Under the pieces are notes generated by a model, which was not told the DNA's origin, did no database searches, and was given only the letters and a program-made list of their open reading frames with translations. The position numbers were made by a program, and so were the translations under genes. Below are positions 45,728 through 51,561 of a DNA stretch of 51,561 nt, piece after piece (within the stretch, counting starts at the first letter, position 1; every line of letters begins with the position of its first letter). The stretch lies in NCBI RefSeq assembly GCF_003012935.1, contig NZ_PUDR01000022.1:1-51561 (forward strand). The letters run 5' to 3'. The DNA comes from Pannonibacter carbonis (GTDB lineage Bacteria > Pseudomonadota > Alphaproteobacteria > Rhizobiales > Stappiaceae).

Positions 45728-46355
45728 CCTGTCCCTGTATCTCGTGACCGACGAAGTCCGGCGTCCTGGCCTGGAAGACGATGTGATCGCCGCCGTGCAC
45801 GGCGGGGTGAGCCTGGTGCAGCTGCGCGACAAGACCGCCCCGCATGCGGTGGTGGCAGACTTCGCCCGCAGGCTGAAGGCGCGGCTTGATCCGCTGCGTG
45901 TCCCGTTGCTGCTGAATGACCGGGTGGAAGTGGCCCGGATGATCGGTGCGGCCGGCGTGCACATCGGCACCCGCGACATGACCCCGGCCGAGGCGCGGCA
46001 GATGCTCGGACCGAACGCCATCATTGGCGTCTCTGTGTCCGAGCCTGGTCACCTTGGCCGGTTCGATCCGGCGGATGTGGATTATGTCGGCGTCGGCCCC
46101 GTGCATCCGACCCGGACGAAGCCGGACCACGCGGCCCCGATCGGATATGAGGGGCTGGCGCAGCTGTGCGCCGCCATCCCACTGCCCGCCGTCGCGATTG
46201 GCGGGTTGACCGCCAGCGATGCGGCCGGCGTGCGCAAGGCTGGTGCATCCGGCATGGCTGTGGTGTCCGCCATCCTTTCGGATGGCGACCCGGAAGAGGC
46301 CGCACGCCGGTTGCGCCTCGCGTGGGACGAAACGGCTGTGCTGGCGGCCGAGTAG
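45714..46355 (+). CDS. thiE: Thiamine-phosphate synthase
   Basis: The 213-aa TIM-barrel enzyme joins HMP-pyrophosphate and thiazole phosphate to thiamine phosphate. LYLVTDE opens it; SLVQLRDK, LLLNDRVEVA, VGVGPVHPTRTKPD, AIGGLT and GMAVVSAI follow in the family order. ATG 45714 has GGAG 8 nt upstream and lies inside the thiM 3' end, so the two are coupled. No thiD follows within the window. Confidence 0.95.
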   Translation: MRRFDLSLYLVTDEVRRPGLEDDVIAAVHGGVSLVQLRDKTAPHAVVADFARRLKARLDPLRVPLLLNDRVEVARMIGAAGVHIGTRDMTPAEARQMLGPNAIIGVSVSEPGHLGRFDPADVDYVGVGPVHPTRTKPDHAAPIGYEGLAQLCAAIPLPAVAIGGLTASDAAGVRKAGASGMAVVSAILSDGDPEEAARRLRLAWDETAVLAAE

Positions 46356-46463
46356 ATCAAGGTCCGGAAAAGGGGGCTTGCTCTGGAATCAGGTCACGGC
46401 ACGAGGCCGGGACGGCTCGGAGCATCCTGGTTTATCAGCGGCCAAATTCGCTCCGCTGCCCGT

Positions 46464-46649
46464 TTACACGTCGCCTTGCGGGCGGTAGCGGCCGGTGGCG
46501 GGGTCGCGTTCGAGCCGGACGGGCGCGTCCTCTGATCGCAGGGCAGCTTCCGACAGGCGCGCCTCGATGCGGTTCATTTCGCGCCGCACCAGTTTCATCG
46601 CGGCAAAGCCGGCAGCGCCCAGGAGGGCCAATCCCCACAGCGGTGGCAT
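46464..46649 (-). CDS. Small membrane protein next to S49 peptidase
   Basis: The 61-aa product has an N-terminal membrane helix (about residues 3-18) and a charged tail ending RLERDPATGRYRPQGDV. It begins 21 bp after the S49 peptidase stop on the same strand, so co-transcription is likely. The family is not named to my knowledge. A role as partner or adaptor of the peptidase is inference. Confidence 0.6.
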   Translation of the reverse strand: MPPLWGLALLGAAGFAAMKLVRREMNRIEARLSEAALRSEDAPVRLERDPATGRYRPQGDV

Positions 46650-46670
46650 GTCAGTTGTCTCCTGTCCGGC

Positions 46671-47522
46671 TCACAGACCGTAACGGGCCCACAAGGCCCG
46701 CGCCTCGACCGAGGCCATCAGATCATCGGCATAGGTCGCCGGCAAGAGGGAAGCGGCAATGCCGCCACCAGAGCGGCGCCCCAGGAACCCGCGCGGCGGA
46801 TTGATCAGGCGCGGCTCGGCCTTGTCGCCGAACTTTTCCTTCAGTACCGAGCGCAAGTCTCCTTCCCGGTCGGCAAGACCCAGGGCGACCGCCGAACGGC
46901 CGGTCCAGAACTGACCGGTGAACAGGTCGGGATGATCCGTGAGCCGGGCACCACGCCGCTCCTTCACCAGAGCGATGAACACGTCATGGATCTCGGCTTG
47001 CAGGGTCTTGATATGGGCGATGTCTTCTGCGTTTTCCGGCCGGAAGGGATCGAGCTGCGACTTGTTGCTGCCAGCGGTATAGACGCGGCGCTCGACGCCC
47101 AGTTTCTCGATCAGACCGGTCATGCCGAAGCCCGCAAAGATCACGCCAATCGAGCCGACGATGGACGAGGGATCGACGATGATCTCGTCGCCAGCCACCG
47201 CGATCATGTAGCCGCCGGATGCGGCCACATCCTCGACGAAGACAAGGACCTTCTTGTCATGAAGCCCGGCCAGATCGCGGATGCGCTTTGCAATCAAACG
47301 GGACTGGACCGGGGAACCGCCCGGAGAGTTGATCACCAGCGCAACCGCCGGGGCCTGCTTCATCCGGAACGCCCGCTCGAGCGGCTGGGCGACATTGGCC
47401 AGATTGAGGCCAGGCCGGGCAATCCCGCCATTGTCGATGACGCCTTGCAGGCGGACAACCGGGATGACCGGCGCGGAGCGGCCGAGCAGCGCCCGGGTCT
47501 TGTCGGCAAGCATTTGAAACAT
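46671..47522 (-). CDS. S49 family (SppA-like) signal peptide peptidase
   Basis: The 283-aa product has the S49 serine-lysine dyad. The serine is in VAASGGYM (about residue 120) and the lysine in GSNKSQLDPF (about residue 172). INSPGGSPVQ forms the oxyanion region. The family cleaves signal-peptide remnants and other membrane peptides. It is of the short, single-domain form. It lacks an evident N-terminal membrane anchor, so the small membrane protein encoded downstream may supply one. ATG 47522 has GGAG upstream; an in-frame ATG further upstream would add 20 residues without family features. Confidence 0.88.
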   Translation of the reverse strand: MFQMLADKTRALLGRSAPVIPVVRLQGVIDNGGIARPGLNLANVAQPLERAFRMKQAPAVALVINSPGGSPVQSRLIAKRIRDLAGLHDKKVLVFVEDVAASGGYMIAVAGDEIIVDPSSIVGSIGVIFAGFGMTGLIEKLGVERRVYTAGSNKSQLDPFRPENAEDIAHIKTLQAEIHDVFIALVKERRGARLTDHPDLFTGQFWTGRSAVALGLADREGDLRSVLKEKFGDKAEPRLINPPRGFLGRRSGGGIAASLLPATYADDLMASVEARALWARYGL

Positions 47523-47606
47523 CAGGCAAGGCTCCACAAAAACGTCTGTCTGAGTGTCTAACTGGTGCCTTGTGGAGCGCAAGACAAGGTCGGGCGGTCA
47601 TCCCCG

Positions 47607-48206
47607 TCAGGTGGCCGAGCGCGCCATCTTCTGGGTGCGCATGGCAAGATCACGGACAGCTTCCCAGTTCAGCCGCACCCCGGCCTCATCGCCTTCGCGG
47701 CGCATGATCTGGCCGACAAGGGCACGCGGCATGCCCAGAACGCGAATGATGACCTCGTCCGGCAGCCGGTTCAGCCCTTCGGCCGAAACGCGGCAACCGG
47801 ACTTGGAGGCATCGATGATCCGTCCCGTGATGCGCAGCTTGCCTTCGCGATCGGTGATGACAATCGGCAGAGAGACCGCGCGGCGTGGTTCCTCGCGGCG
47901 GCTGATGCCGGTGTCCTGCTGCAATGAGAAGACAATGGCAGCATTCTGGCCGGTGATTGATGTCACGGTGGCCGCCCGCAAATGCGGATCACTGCCAATC
48001 CGGATGCCAATCGACTTGCCGAGCAGGGTGATATTGGCAGAGGTCAAGCGGCAGCCCCACTGGCTGACGTTGCTCATCTCCGCCTCGATACAGGTCAGCC
48101 GGTCGACGTCGAAGACGAGGACTTTTTCGGGCGCCGGCTGTTCCGCCGGCTTCACGGCAGTTGACGTTGCAGCGTTGCGATTAATCGAGAAAGCACCCGA
48201 CCCCAT
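47607..48206 (-). CDS. Double PilZ-domain protein
   Basis: The 199-aa product carries a canonical c-di-GMP-binding PilZ motif in its C-terminal half: RxxxR within RREEPRR (residues 103-109) and DASKSG (132-137). The N-terminal half looks like a second PilZ barrel with NVSQWG (46-51) but without an RxxxR motif, so it probably does not bind the nucleotide. It is soluble with no other output domain. It lies upstream of the S49 gene on the same strand with an 84-bp gap. The process it controls cannot be told from context. Confidence 0.85.
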   Translation of the reverse strand: MGSGAFSINRNAATSTAVKPAEQPAPEKVLVFDVDRLTCIEAEMSNVSQWGCRLTSANITLLGKSIGIRIGSDPHLRAATVTSITGQNAAIVFSLQQDTGISRREEPRRAVSLPIVITDREGKLRITGRIIDASKSGCRVSAEGLNRLPDEVIIRVLGMPRALVGQIMRREGDEAGVRLNWEAVRDLAMRTQKMARSAT

Positions 48207-48306
48207 CGGCCTAATCCTGAATAATGACAGTGCTTTGGGTACCAGAGCCTAGCTTAACAAACCGTATAGGTTGATAAGCCACAACGCCTCAACCGGCTTA
48301 ACCGGA

Positions 48307-49215
48307 TCAGGTGCCGGCGGTCAACGCCTGACGAAGAGCAAGGAAATCGTGCCAGGCGAGGCGCTTTTCCAGGGGGCTGCGCAGAAGATAATCCGGATCA
48401 AACGTGGTAAGCGCACGGATCTTGCGGCGGCCCGTGTCATGGTCCATCCAGCGGCCCCGCATCTTCCGGATTGGCTCACTCGCCCCGGTGAGAGCCTTGG
48501 CCGAAGCGCCGCCGAGCAATACCAGCACATCCGGATCCACCAGTTCGATCTGTCGCAGGATGAAGGGACGGCAAATCTCGATTTCCTGCGGCGTTGGTGT
48601 CCGGTTGCCAGGCGGGCGCCAGGGCACGACATTGGTGACATAAACTGACGAGCGGTCCAGTCCGATGGCTGCGAGCATGCGGTCGAGCAACTTGCCCGAG
48701 CGCCCGACAAAGGGCAGGCCAGCCGCATCTTCCTCTGCGCCCGGTGCCTCGCCGACCAGCATGATGCGGGCCGCCGGATTGCCATCGGCAAAGACCAGCG
48801 TCTTGGCGGTCAGATGCAGATTGCAGCCGTGGAAACCGGCAAGCCTTGTCCGCAGATCCTCGAGGGTCGCGGCGGCGCGCGCCGTCTCCCGCGCCGCCCG
48901 CACCGCATCCTCGCCCGGAATGACAGCGGCTGCCGCTGGAACTGGCGCAGCTGTTTGCGGCGGCTTCGACAAGGATGGAAGCACCATCGGCGGCGACGGC
49001 GGGGCATTCCCAGGTCCGCGCTGCATCGGCACAGCCGGGGACATGGTCGCCATCTGCGGCCGGGGCTCCGGTGGCCGCCGGGCCTCCAGTTCCGACTGGG
49101 CAAAGCGATCGATCGGATCAAGATCCACAAAGCCGTCCACGCCCGAGGCTTGCAGGAACTCCAGCAAGGCTTCGACGTGGCGTACGGTCAGGACGGTCGG
49201 GTCGGATGCGATCAT
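48307..49215 (-). CDS. Uracil-DNA glycosylase family 4-like protein
   Basis: The 302-aa product has a Pro/Ala-rich N-terminal extension (about residues 45-105) and a UDG-fold domain. Motif 1 is GEAPGAEED at 155-163, and [14 protein letters not shown] follows. Two things are odd. The family's HPxxLLR motif 2 reads DPDYLLR, with D273 in place of the histidine, and only two of the four [4Fe-4S] cysteines remain (C131, C215; the one before RPPGNRT is Trp). Loss of CxxC is common in alphaproteobacterial members as I recall, but the His-to-Asp change affects DNA-base excision chemistry. Activity on uracil is therefore uncertain. Confidence 0.85.
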   Translation of the reverse strand: MIASDPTVLTVRHVEALLEFLQASGVDGFVDLDPIDRFAQSELEARRPPEPRPQMATMSPAVPMQRGPGNAPPSPPMVLPSLSKPPQTAAPVPAAAAVIPGEDAVRAARETARAAATLEDLRTRLAGFHGCNLHLTAKTLVFADGNPAARIMLVGEAPGAEEDAAGLPFVGRSGKLLDRMLAAIGLDRSSVYVTNVVPWRPPGNRTPTPQEIEICRPFILRQIELVDPDVLVLLGGASAKALTGASEPIRKMRGRWMDHDTGRRKIRALTTFDPDYLLRSPLEKRLAWHDFLALRQALTAGT

Positions 49216-49386
49216 GCCGGCAATCTAGACACTCGCCAGCCAAAGACAACCGCTGGAGATCTGTTTGCGCGCAGGCCAGCCCGGTCTTCACCATTGTCCA
49301 CCGACAGGCTGGTTTTCGGCAGCGGATGGCTGCGTTCGACCGATGCCTGCGACAATGCGATGCTTGCGACCAAACCGGAAATATGA

Positions 49387-49402
49387 TTTACGCTTACGTA
49401 AA
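49387..49402. promoter_or_regulatory. Palindromic site upstream of ETF-QO gene
   Basis: TTTACG (49387-49392) is inverted at 49397-49402 with a 4-bp centre, overlapping TTACGTAA and followed by AACGTT. It resembles the LiuR-type operators of branched-chain amino acid and fatty-acid catabolism, whose regulons include ETF-QO. The 448-bp spacer 49216-49663 shows nothing else that I can assign. Confidence 0.45.
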
Positions 49403-49663
49403 CGTTAGGTCACGACGCTGCCTGAAAGGAGCAATTGCGAGGCGATAGCCCCTGCTCTAATACAGGTCAGACACGAGTGGAATATCGGCGGACGACGGGA
49501 CAAGAGGCGCCGTCCGCTGCGGCCCTTGCGCGAGGGGCCAACCGCTAGGGCATTCCCGGCGACGTTGAAGCCGCCGGAAATGCCCAATCTGATTGTTGAT
49601 CGCAATTCCGGACGCAAAGCCGGTTGCCACCTTTGCTGGAATTGCTCTGGAGGGAGAACACGA

Positions 49664-51340
49664 ATGACGGATATGCTGGAGCTGCCCGAGCGCGAAAGCA
49701 TGGATTTCGACGTGGTGATCGTCGGTGCCGGCCCCGCCGGTCTTGCCGCCGCCATCCGTCTGAAGCAGATCGCCCTAGAGAAGGGGGAAGAGCTGTCCGT
49801 TGTCGTGCTGGAAAAAGGCTCGGAAGTCGGCGCGCATATCCTGTCCGGCGCCGTGATCGACCCGATCGGGCTCGACAAGCTGCTGCCGGACTGGCGCAGC
49901 GAGGATACGCCGATCAAGACGGCCGTCACCGATGACCATTTCCTCCTGCTCGGCCCTGCCGGCGGCATCCGCCTGCCGAACTTCCTGATGCCGAAGCTGA
50001 TGAACAACCACGGCAACTACATTGTCTCGCTGGGCAATGTGTGCCGCTGGCTCGCCGGCAAGGCGGAAGAGCTGGGCGTGGAAATCTACCCGGGCTTTGC
50101 CGCCGCCGAAGTGCTCTATGACGACGAGGGCAAGGTGGTGGGTGTCGCCACCGGCGACATGGGCATCAGCCGCAACGGCGAGCCGAACCACAACTTCACC
50201 CGCGGCATGGAGCTGCGCGGCAAATATGTGCTGATCGGCGAAGGCGTGCGCGGCTCGCTGGCCAAGCAGCTGATCTCGAAGTTTGCCCTCGACCGGGACA
50301 GCGACGTGCCGAAATTCGGCATCGGCATCAAGGAACTGTGGCAGATCGACCCGGCCAAGCACAAGCTGGGCCTGGTGCAGCACTCCTTCGGCTGGCCGCT
50401 GGACATGAAGACCGGCGGTGGCTCGTTCCTGTATCATCTGGAAGACAACCAGGTGGCCGTCGGCTTCGTGCTGCACCTCAACTACCAGAACCCCTACATC
50501 TCGCCCTTCGAGGAATTCCAGCGCTTCAAGACGCATCCGGCGATCCGCGAGACCTTCGAGGGCGGCAAGCGGCTCGCCTATGGTGCCCGCGCCATCACGG
50601 AAGGCGGCTACCAGTCGGTGCCGAAGCTGTCGTTCCCCGGCGGCCTCCTGATCGGCTGCTCGGCCGGTTTCGTCAACGTGCCGCGCATCAAGGGCTCGCA
50701 CAACGCCATGCTGTCCGGCATGCTGGCCGCCGAGGAGGTGATGGCTGCACTCGGATGTGGCGAGGCCAACAGCGAGCTGACGCATTTCGACACCGCCTGG
50801 CGCGAGAGCGAGATCGGCGCGGACCTGAAGAAGGTGCGCAACGTCAAGCCGCTGTGGTCGCGCTTCGGCACCATCCTCGGCGTCGGCCTCGGCGGGCTCG
50901 ACATGTGGACCAACGAGCTGTTCGGCTTCTCCTTCTTCGGCACGCTGAAGCACGGCAAGACCGATGCGCAGAGCCTGAAGCCGGCCAAGGATTGCAAGAA
51001 GATCGACTATCCGAAGCCGGATGGCGTCATCTCCTTCGACAAGCTGTCCTCGGTGTTCCTGTCGAACACCAACCACGAGGAAGACCAGCCGATCCACCTC
51101 AAGGTGGGCGACCTGGCGCTGCAGAAAGCGTCGGAGCATGACGTCTTTGCCGGCCCGTCCAACAGGTACTGCCCGGCCGGCGTGTACGAGTGGATCGAGG
51201 AAGGCGAAGGCGCACCGCGGTTCCAGATCAATTCGCAGAACTGCGTCCACTGCAAGACCTGCGACATCAAGGACCCGAACGGCAACATCACCTGGACCGT
51301 GCCGGAAGGCTCGGGCGGGCCGAACTATCCGAACATGTGA
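49664..51340 (+). CDS. Electron-transfer flavoprotein-ubiquinone oxidoreductase
   Basis: The 558-aa product passes electrons from reduced ETF to ubiquinone at the inner membrane, linking acyl-CoA and branched-chain amino acid oxidation to respiration. The FAD site is VVIVGAGPAGLAAAIRL (about residues 17-33). GCSAGFVNVPRIKGSHNAM is the family's second FAD contact, and the C-terminal [4Fe-4S] set is YCPAGVYE plus NCVHCKTCDIKDP. Length matches the family (about 550 aa). GGAGGGAG supports ATG 49664. It is monocistronic and ends just before a REP half-site and an IS end. Confidence 0.96.
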   Translation: MTDMLELPERESMDFDVVIVGAGPAGLAAAIRLKQIALEKGEELSVVVLEKGSEVGAHILSGAVIDPIGLDKLLPDWRSEDTPIKTAVTDDHFLLLGPAGGIRLPNFLMPKLMNNHGNYIVSLGNVCRWLAGKAEELGVEIYPGFAAAEVLYDDEGKVVGVATGDMGISRNGEPNHNFTRGMELRGKYVLIGEGVRGSLAKQLISKFALDRDSDVPKFGIGIKELWQIDPAKHKLGLVQHSFGWPLDMKTGGGSFLYHLEDNQVAVGFVLHLNYQNPYISPFEEFQRFKTHPAIRETFEGGKRLAYGARAITEGGYQSVPKLSFPGGLLIGCSAGFVNVPRIKGSHNAMLSGMLAAEEVMAALGCGEANSELTHFDTAWRESEIGADLKKVRNVKPLWSRFGTILGVGLGGLDMWTNELFGFSFFGTLKHGKTDAQSLKPAKDCKKIDYPKPDGVISFDKLSSVFLSNTNHEEDQPIHLKVGDLALQKASEHDVFAGPSNRYCPAGVYEWIEEGEGAPRFQINSQNCVHCKTCDIKDPNGNITWTVPEGSGGPNYPNM

Positions 51341-51351
51341 GGCTTGCGCTC

Positions 51352-51363
51352 GGTCATCCCCGC
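51352..51363. repeat. REP-like left arm cut by IS
   Basis: GGTCATCCCCGC is the left arm of the REP-like unit seen complete at 42877-42933. Six bases later the IS end begins, so the rest of the unit is displaced. Confidence 0.7.
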
Positions 51364-51369
51364 CCCCGT

Positions 51370-51561
51370 GCACTGCTGTCCGGTTTAAGTTTGTAGGCCT
51401 GGGAGTTGCATCTGCCTTGTGTCATTTGGCGGGGTTGGCGGGGCTTTGCTGAGGTGGTCGATTGGCCGTTTGTGCATGATGTTGAGGCGCAGGAGGCGGG
51501 CAAAGGCGCGGGGCTGAGGGATTGCGCGCTGGGTGGCATGGACGATGCGCAGCAGGATGTA
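51370..51561 (-). mobile_element. IS end, copy 2 (truncated by window edge)
   Basis: This is the exact reverse complement of 1-192. The IS terminus faces inward at 51370 and the body runs out of the window. Both copies therefore present the transposase 3' end toward the 51-kb interior. The two copies are in opposite orientation and flank unrelated sequence. Confidence 0.7.
51385..51561 (-). CDS. Transposase, C-terminal fragment (partial), copy 2
   Basis: This is the same 58-residue transposase tail as at 1-177, on the minus strand, ending with TAA at 51385-51387. It is identical to the first copy at the nucleotide level, which points to recent transposition or an assembly that ends in the same repeat twice. 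Confidence 0.5.
   Translation of the reverse strand, partial: YILLRIVHATQRAIPQPRAFARLLRLNIMHKRPIDHLSKAPPTPPNDTRQMQLPGLQT

Noticed and set aside
49775-51373. Minus-strand open frame (532 aa) opposite the ETF-QO gene
   Set aside because: It is an antisense shadow of a clear gene with low-complexity composition.

Overview
The window reads as chromosome of a GC-rich alphaproteobacterium, most likely of the Caulobacterales/Maricaulales (Hyphomonadaceae-like) type. The reasons are a CcrM-type GANTC methyltransferase with a near-consensus CtrA box upstream, an Irr-type iron control element in the bacterioferritin promoter, the split F0 ATP-synthase operon with b and b' subunits, AMP nucleosidase, the block mutY - DciA-like - dsbA - smc, and many 'tcatcccc/tcatcccgg' REP-like palindromes between genes. 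The taxon is inferred from gene content; no rRNA or tRNA gene was seen.

Layout. 1-192 and 51370-51561 are identical 192-bp inverted copies of one end of an insertion sequence (transposase C-terminus plus IS terminus), so the window looks like a contig that stops in two IS copies. 354-3747 (minus) is the operon ispH-thrB-rnhA-lipid kinase. 3925-4557 is a lipoprotein. 4645-10084 (minus) is the glycine-cleavage operon gcvT-gcvH-osmC-like-gcvPA-gcvPB with a tandem glycine riboswitch and a sigma70-like promoter. 10199-13128 holds a GH18 protein, a DUF1772 membrane protein, a divergent MarR regulator with a palindromic operator, and a membrane-anchored isochorismatase-family hydrolase. Then come tyrS, an unrecognised 262-aa protein, a VOC protein, ccrM, amn, two MITE-like elements, bfr, a polytopic membrane protein, a 43-bp tandem-repeat array, a 2OG-Fe(II) oxygenase and a DMT exporter with divergent Lrp regulator.

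24587-33625 is housekeeping: mutY, DciA-like, dsbA-like, smc, then atpI-atpB-atpE-atpF'-atpF with its own promoter and terminator. rnhB, a repeat-rich spacer, malic enzyme (maeB type) and a ceramidase-family membrane protein follow. 37915-40790 is a distinctly AT-rich insert with two genes: a membrane-anchored protein of unknown function, and an RTX/FrpC-like calcium-binding protein interrupted by one in-frame TGA. A perfect 14-bp inverted repeat sits just upstream. This is the best candidate for an undescribed module.

40792-51340 carries an aminotransferase, moaB, glyQ (without adjacent glyS), a small secreted protein, a TPP riboswitch with thiM-thiE, an S49 peptidase with a small membrane partner, a double-PilZ protein, a family-4-like uracil-DNA glycosylase with altered motifs, and ETF-ubiquinone oxidoreductase. 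The regulatory elements (glycine and TPP riboswitches, Irr box, CtrA-like box, MarR-type palindrome) are unusually readable here and match the genes they precede.
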